A stretch of DNA of 32,629 nt from Bryobacterales bacterium (GTDB lineage: Bacteria; Acidobacteriota; Terriglobia; Bryobacterales; Bryobacteraceae). The notes beneath the pieces are model-generated. The model was not told the DNA's origin. It made no database searches and worked only from the letters and a program-made list of their open reading frames with translations. The position numbers were made by a program, and so were the translations under genes. This document shows positions 15,843-24,359 of the stretch, one piece after another (the stretch's first letter is position 1; each line of letters begins with the position of its first letter). The DNA lies in NCBI GenBank assembly GCA_003132865.1, contig PKYZ01000173.1, positions 1-32,629 of the forward strand, in the 5' to 3' direction.

Positions 15843-17039
15843 CTAGGGGGTTTCAAGCCAATGCAAGCAGGTCTCAACCAGGTTCCCTGAAGCGGCCGAC
15901 GCCTCCCGGCGACCGCGCCCGTCCCGATCCGGAAAAACGGCCAGAGCGTAGTTCCTGTCCGCAACGGCGAATAACGTGAGGGTACGCCCCGCATAAGGCG
16001 CAAGCCGTTCTGCTGTAAGGTGAACGTAGCGGGAAAGGATCTCGCCATCGATGCGGGATCCGTCCAGGTCCGGCTGATCCGAAGTTGGATTGCGCCGGGT
16101 CTGATCTTCGAAAAGGACGATGCTCGAGAACGGCTTCGGCTTGGTACGGATTCCAAACGACGCGATCAGAACCTGCGGTTGGGCGCGGCGTAACGCCTCG
16201 GAGGCGCCCCACTGTACGAACGAATTGTTGAAGACCAGCGAGCCGTTGCCGCTCAGCAGAAGAGTGCGCAGAAACTCCCGCACGCGCGGGTCGCGAACCA
16301 GTTCAGGCGCGAGCAGGCCTGTCATGTCGGTCCGCTCCAATTGCCAGATGGCTTCGTCAGCCGACTTCAGCGCCTTACTAATGGAATTGAGCTTGTCGAG
16401 AAACTCGCGTCGGAGCCGCGTCGTGCGGTCCCAGCAGAGGACCACCGCATCCGGGAGGCTGCCGAAGGGTCCGGATTCGCAGGCCAGAACCCATGTGCCT
16501 TCAACGGTCTCGAGGTCGGCCGGAAGAGAACGCCGGCTCAGCGCTCCCAGCAACTCCGGTTGAATTTCGGCAAACGGTCTGGTTAGCGGCACACGCGCGC
16601 CGCCCGGAACGTCGTTCCAGGGCTCCGGGGCGGGCGGAAGTCCGGCTGGCAGAACGCAAAACAAGAGCCGCGGATGGAATTTGGCGCGTCCAAGTTTTTC
16701 GGCGCCGGCATCGATGACGGCGAAAACTTTCTCGACTTCCGCGCGCCATTCGGCGTACAGCGGCGATCGCGCGAGGATGGCTGTATCTTCTATCGAGAAG
16801 CGCGACTCGCCCTTGCGCCAGTGCGGCAGTGTCATGCGCGATTCGAGGGCCTTCACCGGTGCGAACAGGCGATCGAAATCGGCCCGGGTCAATTCGCGGA
16901 GCCACGCCAGGCGGTTTTCGAGCAGCCGCTGCTCGGCGGGAAAAAGCACTTCCCGACGGGCCAATTGCTCGCGCATGGCAGGCGCGAAGGTCCGCGGCAA
17001 CCGTTCGACGATCGCCTCGTCCGGCTGTGTTGTCTTCAT
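15843..17039 (-). CDS. Unrecognised 398-residue protein coupled to the AlkP-like gene
   Basis: I do not recognise a named family. The start MKTTQPDEAIVERLPRTF is fixed by an ATG overlapping the upstream stop as ATGA (17039-17036), so synthesis is coupled to the exported hydrolase-like protein. No signal peptide, helix long enough to span the membrane or cysteine motif is visible, so a soluble cytoplasmic protein is likely. The N-terminal 110 residues are charged and helical. Around 264-310 is a distinctive stretch, GNGSLVFNNSFVQWGASEAL then QPQVLIASFGIRTKPKPFSS, which looks like a conserved core, and the C-terminus is mixed alpha/beta (GRTLTLFAVADRNYALAVFP). The open frame upstream of the ATG belongs to the neighbouring gene in another frame. 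It probably works with its partner, but the role is unknown. Confidence 0.7.
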   Translation of the reverse strand: MKTTQPDEAIVERLPRTFAPAMREQLARREVLFPAEQRLLENRLAWLRELTRADFDRLFAPVKALESRMTLPHWRKGESRFSIEDTAILARSPLYAEWRAEVEKVFAVIDAGAEKLGRAKFHPRLLFCVLPAGLPPAPEPWNDVPGGARVPLTRPFAEIQPELLGALSRRSLPADLETVEGTWVLACESGPFGSLPDAVVLCWDRTTRLRREFLDKLNSISKALKSADEAIWQLERTDMTGLLAPELVRDPRVREFLRTLLLSGNGSLVFNNSFVQWGASEALRRAQPQVLIASFGIRTKPKPFSSIVLFEDQTRRNPTSDQPDLDGSRIDGEILSRYVHLTAERLAPYAGRTLTLFAVADRNYALAVFPDRDGRGRREASAASGNLVETCLHWLETP

Positions 17040-18214
17040 GCGGCGATCTCCGGCAATTGGGATCCGCGTGCCTGGTCGCACGTCACGCCCAGCCATGACC
17101 CGATAGAAGGCGCCATGTCGATCTGCTGCACGACGTGGTCGACAACCTGCGGGCGGCGCACCAACGGGCCGAGCACCATGCTCCAAGCCATGCGGCAGCA
17201 TTCGGTATTGGTGCGGTGGTTGAAAAAGCCGTTGGTTCTCGAGCCGTCGGGGTCGCGGCCGAACTCGTTCATGATCACCAGAGCCGTACGGCCGCGAAGC
17301 ACCGGGTTGCTCTCGATGAACGCCCACATCCGATGGCAGAGCGAGTCGGCGCGCCGGATCCCCGCCAAGTGCAGCGCGTAGGAACCTGCGTGCGCCACCT
17401 CCACGTCGGAGAAGTTCATCATTAGAATCGTGGGCGCGATCCGCTGCAAGACTTCGCGGCCGATGAGGAACGTCAGCTCGTCTCCTGTCGCGGGAGCGCC
17501 GGGACCTTGAATGAAGTTGGTCAATGCGGCGAGGAAGGTGTCTCGTACAGCCGCATCGCGGAATTCGGATGGCGAGGATGCGCCCCATCCAATTCGTTCA
17601 TAGTCGGTTTCCAGAAGGGATCGCATCTCGTCGAACAACTGCTGGCGGTTCAGGCTCATGCGCCCGCTGTCCGCCATGAGGATGTGCTCCACCGCCTCGA
17701 TCAGCAATTGCTTGGACAGGACGACATTAACGTCTTTACTGATCTTCGCGGTCAGTTGCTTGTTGCTCGTCACCACCCATTCGTCGCCTGGCCCCAGATG
17801 GCGCTGGGAACGCAGATATTCGAACAGGCCCGGATTCGCCGGCATCTGTCCGCCCCAGTCGTCGACATGCTGCCATACCCCCGTAAGGATGCTCGCGATG
17901 GTGTTGAAATGGGAGGTCACGCCATCGTTCACAGTCCAGGGATAGAACAGTGCTTGCGGGAGCAGATCATTGAAGAGCCGGGGGACGTAGACTATCCCTT
18001 GGTTCGAAAAACTCTCCTGCCTGCGAATACCTCCGATGGTGATCAGGACCAGGCGATTCCTAGGCTCGGGCGGAGCTGCTGCGGCGCGAGAATCGAGTAG
18101 CGAGGCGATCCCCGAAGATGCGGCGGCGAGAAGACTTCGACGCGAAATCAAGCCCTGGCACGGAGACGGCCCCTGTGCCAGGAGCGCGGGGTGCAGCCCG
18201 GAAGAGGAGGGCAT
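17036..18214 (-). CDS. Tat-exported alkaline-phosphatase-superfamily-like protein (sulfatase/DUF1501-related)
   Basis: About 392 residues. An early RLVLITIGGIRRQESF strand resembles the N-terminal metal-site strand of sulfatase/alkaline-phosphatase enzymes, and a later block NFSDVEVAHAGSYALHLAG, TALVIMNEFGRDPDG and NGFFNHRTNTECC holds aspartate and histidine residues placed like the distal metal ligands. Residues ISRRSLLAAASSG form a twin-arginine signal. An ATG exists at 18250, but the probable promoter (18269-18241) would start RNA near 18234, so I choose the ATG at 18214, preceded by GGAG. A TTG just before ISRR is another option. Its stop overlaps the start of the unrecognised partner. 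Whether it hydrolyses sulfate or phosphate esters is not determined. The classical sulfatase CxPxR motif is absent. Confidence 0.65.
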   Translation of the reverse strand: MPSSSGLHPALLAQGPSPCQGLISRRSLLAAASSGIASLLDSRAAAAPPEPRNRLVLITIGGIRRQESFSNQGIVYVPRLFNDLLPQALFYPWTVNDGVTSHFNTIASILTGVWQHVDDWGGQMPANPGLFEYLRSQRHLGPGDEWVVTSNKQLTAKISKDVNVVLSKQLLIEAVEHILMADSGRMSLNRQQLFDEMRSLLETDYERIGWGASSPSEFRDAAVRDTFLAALTNFIQGPGAPATGDELTFLIGREVLQRIAPTILMMNFSDVEVAHAGSYALHLAGIRRADSLCHRMWAFIESNPVLRGRTALVIMNEFGRDPDGSRTNGFFNHRTNTECCRMAWSMVLGPLVRRPQVVDHVVQQIDMAPSIGSWLGVTCDQARGSQLPEIAA

Positions 18215-18240
18215 TTCCGACTTCGCTCCGATGCTGGCCG

Positions 18241-18279
18241 AGCTTAGCACGGCTCTTCTGAGGTGTCAATCGTACACGG
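18241..18279 (-). promoter_or_regulatory. promoter of the AlkP-like pair with adjoining GTGTAC operator word
   Basis: Minus strand: CCGTGTACGA (18279-18270) runs directly into TTGACA (18269-18264). After 17 bases comes TAAGCT (18246-18241), preceded by TGC. The -35 box is perfect and the -10 box weak but extended. The operator-like word abuts the -35 box exactly as in the opposite promoter at 18433. Confidence 0.5.
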
Positions 18280-18353
18280 ACTTAGAAAGCCGCTGCTGGG
18301 GCGGGCACTCGGGCGGCGGCCGCCGTAGTGGTGCCCCACAACTGAAAGATAGC

Positions 18354-18362
18354 GTGTACGTT
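18354..18362. promoter_or_regulatory. additional GTGTACGTT word in the divergent intergenic region
   Basis: GTGTACGTT lies between the two divergent promoters, about 80 bases from each flanking copy. The rest of the palindrome is poorly kept here. It could be an auxiliary operator for looping, or chance. The intergenic region 18215-18542 shows no gene. Confidence 0.3.
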
Positions 18363-18432
18363 CCCTGCGTTTTGGATCTTTTATTTCCCCCCTATTTTCA
18401 ACAAGTTCTGGTGGAGCCGCGGCCAATTTTCG

Positions 18433-18471
18433 CCGTGTACGTTGACAGCTCTGGTTGGCTTGTGATATGTT
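18433..18471 (+). promoter_or_regulatory. promoter of the TonB receptor gene with adjoining GTGTAC operator word
   Basis: CCGTGTACG (18433-18441) is followed at once by TTGACA (18442-18447). With an 18-base spacer, TATGTT (18466-18471) is the -10 box. Start of RNA would be near 18478, giving a leader of about 65 bases before the ATG with its strong AAGGAGG at 18525-18531. Confidence 0.5.
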
Positions 18472-18542
18472 CCTGCTCAAGTATCAGGGGTCGGCTGTGC
18501 TTGAGCCGTTCCCGAAATACCGCGAAGGAGGAAAATCGCGCT

Positions 18543-21500
18543 ATGTCGCGCACTCGTATGTTCGCTTGGTGGGTGCCCGTGATGGGCTTTTTCTGTATGG
18601 CCTTGCCGATCGAAGGCCAAGTTGACGCAGGAACAATCTTGGGGACTGTCCGCGACTCCAGCGCCGCCGTGGTTCCCGGCGCCAAGGTCACCGTATCGAA
18701 TGAAGGAACGTCGTTCACCGAGAACACCACCACGTCCGGTTCGGGCACCTATGTCTTCACACCGCTGAGAATAGGAACCTACACCGTAGAGGTCGAGCAG
18801 CCCGGGTTCAAGAAGCAACGCAGAACGGGTCAGGAACTCGACATTCAGCAACAACTCGTTGTCGATTTCAGCCTCGCCCCCGGCGAAGTGACTACCACCG
18901 TGGACGTGACTGGCGAAGCCCCCATTCTGCAAACCGAGAACGGCTCTGTCGGACAAGTGGTAGGCAGCAAATCCGTGAACGACCTTCCGCTCAATGGCCG
19001 CAATTACACCTTTCTGGCGCGGCTGACGGCGGGCGTGAACGCGGGGCAGCCGGAGGGCAGAGGGTTGAACGCTAACGGTTGGTTCGAAGCCAATGGAACG
19101 CGCGCCGATCAGAACAACTACCTGCTCGACGGCATCGATAATAACAGCAACAGCGTCGACTTCCTGAGCGGCGCAGCCTACGTGCTCAAGCCGCCCATCG
19201 ATGCCTTGGCGGAGTTCAAGCTGCAGACCAACTCTTTCAGCGCCGAGTTCGGACGCGCCGGAGGCGCTGTTTTGAACGCCAGTTTGAAATCCGGCACCAA
19301 CGAGTTCCATGGCAGCCTCTGGGAGTTCCTCCGCAACGACGCGCTGGATTCGGCCGACTTCTTCCAGAATGCTACCGGATCGAAAAAGGGCGCCTTCCGC
19401 CAGAATCAGTTCGGCGCAACCATGGGCGGCCCAATCCGCAAGAACAAGACCTTCTTTTTCGCCGACTACGAGGGGACCCGCATTCGGCAGGCAGTGCCGT
19501 CCACCGCCACCGTGCCTACCCAGGCGGAGATCTCCAGCGGATATACGAATTTCGCCGACCTGGTGGCCTTGCAAAGCGGCCAACTGACCGATGCCTCAGG
19601 AAAGAGCTACCCCATTGGGACGCTCTTCGATCCGGCCACTACCACCAGCATCGGCAATGGCCAGTATGTCCGCCAGCCGTTCCCAGGTAATGTCGTCCCG
19701 GCCAGTCGTCTGGATCCCAACGCCGTGAAACTCTTAGCGTTGTTTCCCGCACCCACCCAAGCCGGGCTCTACAACAACTACAACGTGAATCGCGGGTCGT
19801 CAAACGATGTCAATGCTGTGGACGGGCGTATAGACCAATACTTCTCCGAGCACGATCAACTGTTTGCCCGCTATAGCTGGTCCCACAATCCTCAGTTCAT
19901 TCCGGGACCTTTCACCGGCTTTGCCGACGGCGGCGGCTTTGGCGATGGCGACCAGATATTCAATACCATGGGAGCCGCTCTCAGTTACACCCACTCGTTC
20001 GGCCCCACGCTGGTCAACGAGGCGCGGGTCGGCTTCAACCGCGAGCATACTTCGCGCGTGCAACCGTACGGCGACAATACCACTAACATACCCTCGCAGT
20101 TCGGTATTGAAGGTGTTTTGCAAACCCCTGGGAACGGGGGCCTGCCCAACCTGGGAATCGGCGGCCTCAGCCAGCTTGGTTCGGCCGAGTGGCTCGTCAG
20201 CGATCGTTATAGCAACACCATTCAGTTCACGGAGAACCTGACGAAGATCTATGGGAAGCACACCTTCAAGGCGGGGGCGGAGATACAGCAAGTCGGGTTC
20301 CCCTGGGAGGCGCCGCCTTTTTCGCGCGGCGCATACGATTTCGGCGGAGAATACATGTCGATTCCCAACGTTGGAGACGGCAGTACGGGGCGGGCGCAGT
20401 TCCTGCTTGCTCCGGCAGGCGGTGTGGGCGGGCCGGACAACGTCTCTCTATCGAATTTCGGAGGCGTAGCCGCCGACCGCGCATATAGGGGCGCTTTCGT
20501 CCAGGACGACTGGAAGGTGACTCCCAAGCTGACCTTGAATCTGGGAGTGCGCTGGGACTATTTCACACCCACCGGCGAAAAGTATGGAGCGCAGGCCAAT
20601 TTCGTTCCCGGAACGCCGTTCTCCGGGGCGGAGTATATCATTCCCAGCAACCGGCAAAACAACCCGGCGTTGTCCGCGAGTTTCATCCAATTGCTGCAAC
20701 AGGACGGCATTAAGTTAGTCTATAGCAACGCCTATGGCGGCGGCGGGCTCTCCAACGTGCAGAACGCCAACTTTGCCCCGCGCTTCGGCTTTGCGTACCA
20801 GGCTGCCTCGCACCTGGTCGTCCGCGGCGGGTACGGTATCTTCTACGGCGCGTTCGAGAACCGCGGTGGATACCCAAGCTTGGGCTACAATTACCCGTTC
20901 CAGTATAGCTTCTCCTACTCCGCGCCGACGTCCCAAGTGCCGGTGGTACTGCCCAATGGACAAAATGCTACGCTGGAGAATTCATTTGCTGGAATTCCGC
21001 TCAATCCGACCCTGGTTCAGGCATCGGGTCTGTACCTGCGCGGCATACAGTTGAACTACAAGACTCCATATGTGCAAAGCTACAATCTAACATTACAGTA
21101 CCAGCTATCGCACTCGACTTCGCTCGAAGCCGGGTATGTCGCGTCGCTCAGCCGCCACCTGGAAACGTTCATAGGTACGAATAATCCGAGTGAGTTGTTG
21201 CCGCCGGGCACCAACTATATTCCGTACATTCCGTTCCCGGATTTTGCTCCCGGAGCTTCTTACGACGATACCATCGGCACCGCCGACTATCATTCCTTGC
21301 AGACCAAGCTCGAGCACCGCTTCGCCAAGGGACTCAACTTCCTGGTGGCCTATACGTTCTCAAAGACTCTGACTGACGCCGGCGACCTGCTAAGCGGCGG
21401 CGGCACAGGTGGGTTCCGCGCCCCGGATCTGCCCGGGTTCGGCATCCAGGGCGACTGGGGTCTGGCGCCGTTCGACATCCGGCACTCCTTCGTGGCCAGC

Positions 21501-22046
21501 GGCACCTATGACCTGCCGTTCGGCCGCGGCCGCACTTACATGAGCGGTGGGAGCAAACTGGCCGAGGGTTTGTTGGGTGGCTGGAGCTTCAACTGGATAC
21601 TCACGCTGCACAGCGGCCCTCCGCAAACCATTGGTTGCACGTACGGAACGGCGGCGGACATGGGATGCTACGCGCTTTATACTGGAGCGAGCCTCTACGC
21701 AGGCCAAAGTGTCGAACACTTCTATAACGCCGCCGCATTTACCAATCCGGGCGTGGTCACTCAGGTGGGACAGACGAATTATGCCCCGTTGGGCGGCAGC
21801 AATACGCAAGTTTCAGGCCCGGGATTCCACCGCCTGGATTTCTCGCTTTTCAAGGCATTTCCCATCACGGAGCGCAAGCGGTTCGAACTTCGCTTTGAGG
21901 CCTTCAACCTGACCAATACACCGAATTTCGCGCTGCCGAGCAGCTTGAATTTCCTGGATACCGTGGACTTCGGCAAGATCACGTCGACGGTGGACAATCC
22001 GAACGACCCGCGGGAATTGCAACTTGCGTTGAAGTTCTACTTCTAG
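18543..22046 (+). CDS. TonB-dependent outer-membrane receptor with N-terminal CarboxypepD-regulatory-like domain
   Basis: A 1167-residue outer-membrane transporter of the acidobacterial Oar/CarboxypepD_reg type. A signal peptide ends near IEGQ (residue 26). Residues about 28-112 are the carboxypeptidase-regulatory-like beta-sandwich (GTVRDSSAAVVPGAKVTVSN, GTYTVEVEQPGFKKQ). The plug follows (VNDLPLNGRNYTFLARL, NNYLLDGIDNN, EFGRAGGAVLNASLKSGTNE), then a long beta-barrel. The last residues LQLALKFYF end in phenylalanine, as expected for BAM recognition. The ATG has AAGGAGG eleven bases upstream. The open frame upstream of it is not coding. It faces away from the LacI-controlled operons and shares operator words with them, so it probably imports the galactoside substrate or oligosaccharide across the outer membrane. 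No SusD-like partner is present, as usual in Acidobacteria. Confidence 0.92.
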   Translation: MSRTRMFAWWVPVMGFFCMALPIEGQVDAGTILGTVRDSSAAVVPGAKVTVSNEGTSFTENTTTSGSGTYVFTPLRIGTYTVEVEQPGFKKQRRTGQELDIQQQLVVDFSLAPGEVTTTVDVTGEAPILQTENGSVGQVVGSKSVNDLPLNGRNYTFLARLTAGVNAGQPEGRGLNANGWFEANGTRADQNNYLLDGIDNNSNSVDFLSGAAYVLKPPIDALAEFKLQTNSFSAEFGRAGGAVLNASLKSGTNEFHGSLWEFLRNDALDSADFFQNATGSKKGAFRQNQFGATMGGPIRKNKTFFFADYEGTRIRQAVPSTATVPTQAEISSGYTNFADLVALQSGQLTDASGKSYPIGTLFDPATTTSIGNGQYVRQPFPGNVVPASRLDPNAVKLLALFPAPTQAGLYNNYNVNRGSSNDVNAVDGRIDQYFSEHDQLFARYSWSHNPQFIPGPFTGFADGGGFGDGDQIFNTMGAALSYTHSFGPTLVNEARVGFNREHTSRVQPYGDNTTNIPSQFGIEGVLQTPGNGGLPNLGIGGLSQLGSAEWLVSDRYSNTIQFTENLTKIYGKHTFKAGAEIQQVGFPWEAPPFSRGAYDFGGEYMSIPNVGDGSTGRAQFLLAPAGGVGGPDNVSLSNFGGVAADRAYRGAFVQDDWKVTPKLTLNLGVRWDYFTPTGEKYGAQANFVPGTPFSGAEYIIPSNRQNNPALSASFIQLLQQDGIKLVYSNAYGGGGLSNVQNANFAPRFGFAYQAASHLVVRGGYGIFYGAFENRGGYPSLGYNYPFQYSFSYSAPTSQVPVVLPNGQNATLENSFAGIPLNPTLVQASGLYLRGIQLNYKTPYVQSYNLTLQYQLSHSTSLEAGYVASLSRHLETFIGTNNPSELLPPGTNYIPYIPFPDFAPGASYDDTIGTADYHSLQTKLEHRFAKGLNFLVAYTFSKTLTDAGDLLSGGGTGGFRAPDLPGFGIQGDWGLAPFDIRHSFVASGTYDLPFGRGRTYMSGGSKLAEGLLGGWSFNWILTLHSGPPQTIGCTYGTAADMGCYALYTGASLYAGQSVEHFYNAAAFTNPGVVTQVGQTNYAPLGGSNTQVSGPGFHRLDFSLFKAFPITERKRFELRFEAFNLTNTPNFALPSSLNFLDTVDFGKITSTVDNPNDPRELQLALKFYF

Positions 22047-22056
22047 CATCATGGAA

Positions 22057-22083
22057 CGGGGAGCGGCCAGCGAGCCGCTCCGG
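22057..22083 (+). terminator. hairpin between receptor and TPR gene
   Basis: GGAGCGGC (22060-22067) pairs with GCCGCTCC (22074-22081) across a six-base loop, eleven bases after the receptor stop. No T-run follows, so it is more likely an mRNA-stabilising or attenuating stem than a full terminator. The TPR gene starts a few bases later. Confidence 0.4.
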
Positions 22084-22088
22084 TTTGC

Positions 22089-23132
22089 ATGCGCGGGCTT
22101 TGGGCCATAGTGGCGGCGGTATGCTTGTGCACGGCGGAAGTCTCCCCGCAGGAAGCCGCGCTTCTCCGCCAAGCAGCCGGTCGGCCCCAGAGCTTCGCCG
22201 CCAACCGGCGCATGGCGGAATACTACCTGGGTCGCCACCAGATTCAGTCGGCGCTCCCTTGGCTGGAGAAGGCCGCGCGCATCAACCCGGTCGATTACGA
22301 TAACGGTTACGATCTAGCGCTTGCCCGTCTGGAAGCGAAGAACCCAGACGGCGCGGGGAAGCTTGTGCGAGAGATGCTATCCCGGCAGGATCGCAGCGAA
22401 CTGCACAATCTCCTGGGCGACGTGGAGGAGGCCAGGGGCAACCTCGACGAGGCCGTCAAGCAGTATGAGACCGCGGCCCGAATGGATCCGTCCGAGAAGA
22501 ACCTGTTCGACCTGGGCACGGATCTGCTGCGTCATCAAGCCTATCGTCCAGCCTTGACGCTGTTTCGATACGCCGCCGGGAAGTACCCCCAAGCCGCTCG
22601 CCTGCAGGTCGGACTGGGAGTTTCGCTCTACTCTACGGGCAACTACACAGAGGCGGTAAAAGCCCTGTGTACAGCCGTGGATCTGGACCCTGCCGACACC
22701 AAGGCGCTCGATTTCCTCGGCAGGATGTATGATGTCGCTCCGGAACTATCCGGGGAAGTAACCAGGCGGCTGGCTCACTTTGTGGAGTTATACCCTAATA
22801 ATCCGTCGGCGAATTACTATTATGCGCTCGGGCTGAGGAAACGCAATCTGAGTTCCGGGTTGAATGGTTCCGAAGAGAAGGTCGAGGCGCTGCTGCACAA
22901 GGCCGTGGCGCTCCGTCCCGGCTTCGCCGATGCGCATTTTCAACTCGGATTGCTGTACTCGGACGAAAAACAGACAGCCAGCGCGGTACGTGAACTCGAA
23001 GAAACGGTCCGCCTTCGGCCCGATTGGAAAGCCGCGCATTACCGCCTCGCCCAGCTTTACGCAGAGGAGGGGAAGGGGGAGCTTTCTCGCAAAGAATTCC
23101 AGGTGTTCAGGTCGCTGAAAGAGGACCAGTGA
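22089..23132 (+). CDS. Secreted TPR-repeat protein
   Basis: A 347-residue protein with a short hydrophobic leader (LWAIVAAVCLCTAEVS) and TPR-type helical hairpins throughout: NRRMAEYYLGRHQIQSALPW, SELHNLLGDVEEARGNLDEA, ARLQVGLGVSLYSTGNYTEA, DAHFQLGLLYSDEKQTASAV, AAHYRLAQLYAEEGKGELSR. Such proteins are protein-interaction scaffolds. In acidobacterial genomes they often follow a TonB-dependent receptor, as here (42 bases). It may act in the periplasm with the receptor. No catalytic domain is visible. Its stop overlaps a GTG start of the next small frame. Confidence 0.85.
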   Translation: MRGLWAIVAAVCLCTAEVSPQEAALLRQAAGRPQSFAANRRMAEYYLGRHQIQSALPWLEKAARINPVDYDNGYDLALARLEAKNPDGAGKLVREMLSRQDRSELHNLLGDVEEARGNLDEAVKQYETAARMDPSEKNLFDLGTDLLRHQAYRPALTLFRYAAGKYPQAARLQVGLGVSLYSTGNYTEAVKALCTAVDLDPADTKALDFLGRMYDVAPELSGEVTRRLAHFVELYPNNPSANYYYALGLRKRNLSSGLNGSEEKVEALLHKAVALRPGFADAHFQLGLLYSDEKQTASAVRELEETVRLRPDWKAAHYRLAQLYAEEGKGELSRKEFQVFRSLKEDQ

Positions 23133-23320
23133 AACGCTCTGGGCCATGCGCCGTTGCAACCTGCCGGGCCTTGTTGGGCCGGGTGCCGCCGGGGACCGCG
23201 GAATGGTGCGATGAATTCCGCGAGTGCGTTGGTTGCCAGCGAGTGTACTGCTACGGCTCGCACTACCGGCGGATGCGGCGCTGGATCGAGCAACTGGCTG
23301 CTGCCCCACAAGCGCTGTAA
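23129..23320 (+). CDS. Mut7-C zinc-ribbon-like small protein (N-terminal nuclease part absent)
   Basis: A 63-residue frame starting at GTG overlapping the TPR stop (GTGA), with GAGGA just upstream. The sequence LLGRVPPGTAEWCDEF then RECVGCQRVYCYGSHYRRM matches the C-terminal zinc-ribbon end of Mut7-C proteins (VPP..., CxxC-x-VYW-x-GSHWxRM). A further cysteine pair lies near the start (CAVATC). The PIN-like nuclease half of Mut7-C is missing. Either this is a stand-alone zinc ribbon translated by coupling to the TPR gene, or the surviving end of a deleted gene. Codon-level conservation in relatives would decide. Confidence 0.45.
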   Translation: MKRSGPCAVATCRALLGRVPPGTAEWCDEFRECVGCQRVYCYGSHYRRMRRWIEQLAAAPQAL

Positions 23321-23499
23321 CTCGGATCCCTGCCAGGCGCGGCCAATCCATGTTCGCATCCGGTCCGGCCGGCATGCGCCGAGTGCTATGCTGGCTGCCG
23401 GACTGTATACTAACCGGGAGCCGGGCGTGCAAAATGGGAATTCCGGATTATGCCCGAAGAGATACGCGCCGATAACGATCCGTGCTGGCGTAGGTGAGG

Positions 23500-24075
23500 A
23501 TGCTCGATTGGAAACCGTGCGAAGGCGAACTTGCCGGCGGGGAGTTCCCGCTGGAGCGGTATCTCGGCGGCAGTGAAGGGAGCGCGGTCTTCCTCACCCG
23601 GTTTGCCTCGGGCAGAGCCGCCATCAAGCTCGTGCTCGCTGGCTAGGCCCAAGCCGGGGAACTTGTGGAGCGCTGGAATCGCGCCGGCACGCTCTACCAT
23701 CCTCACCTGGTCCGCATCTTTGCGGCCGGAACTTGGGCGCTGGCAGGCATGCCGCTGGCTTATCTCGTCATGGAATACGCCGAGGAAAACCTCGCGGAAG
23801 TTCTCCGCGCACGCCCGCTCACCACGCACGAAACCCGCGAAATGCTTCAGCCAGTCGCGGATGCACTGGCGTACCTGCACGGACAGGGCTTGGTGCACGG
23901 CAATCTGAAGCCCTCGAACATTCTTGCAGTAGAAGACACCGTGAAGATCTCCAGCGAGGCGCTGTCGGCCGGCGATCCCGCCACGGACATCCGGGCGCTG
24001 GGAGTAACGCTGGTACAGGCTTTGACGCGAAAAGCGGCAACCGTCACGCGAGGCGGCCAGGATCCTCGATTGTAG
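23500..24075 (+). pseudogene. Serine/threonine protein-kinase-like gene, broken
   Basis: The frame opens with ATG at 23500 after GGTGAGG and reads MLDWKPCEGELAGGEFPLER, YLGGSEGSAVFLTRF (glycine-rich loop) and AAIKLVLAG (VAIK lysine), then meets TAG at 23644. The same frame resumes with the alphaC region, YHPHLVRIF, the hinge YLVMEYAEENLAEVL and the catalytic loop VHGNLKPSNIL. The catalytic aspartate of HRD is replaced (HGN), and between VKISSEAL and DIRALGVTLVQAL the DFG-to-APE activation segment is reduced to a few residues. The frame ends at 24075. So there is one nonsense codon and an internal deletion. HGxLKPSN-type kinase-like proteins are a recognisable acidobacterial group, and the intact ancestor may already have been a pseudokinase. 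Confidence 0.7.
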
Positions 24076-24359
24076 CTCGATCAAGATTGGGCAGGCAGCA
24101 CCCGCGAACGTGTGACCCGGTGATACAACAGCGACGAAGAAAAGATTCAGCCCGGGCGCCAAGGGGTTACCGATTTCTGGCGATAACAGCCGATACCACC
24201 AGGAATATGGCAAGCGGTCCCCAACCGCGGTTCTGGGAAGAACACCCGCTTCGACCGGACCGGCGAACGACGCCGTTGTGCAGCATTGTCGACCGCTATT
24301 TTCCTTGGCCCAAAGAGCGCACCATCGCGCGCCCTCGCGACTTTCTTTTAGAATGGGAC
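24076..24359 (+). other. degenerate tail of the kinase-like gene, no intact gene
   Basis: These 284 bases lie between the kinase remnant and the TPM gene. Reading frames contain kinase-C-lobe-like scraps only (for example DPVIQQRRRKDS, which resembles the CLQHDPxRR turn in a shifted frame), interrupted by stops. I see no promoter with good spacing and no RNA gene. Confidence 0.35.

Noticed and set aside
18477..19583. Minus-strand open frame of 368 codons opposite the TonB receptor
   Set aside because: It overlaps the signal peptide, regulatory-like domain and plug of the receptor, and its translation shows no recognisable motif.
23733..24359. Long N-terminal extension of the TPM open frame
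   Set aside because: It lies out of frame over the kinase remnant and reads as basic low-complexity sequence. The signal peptide marks the true start region.
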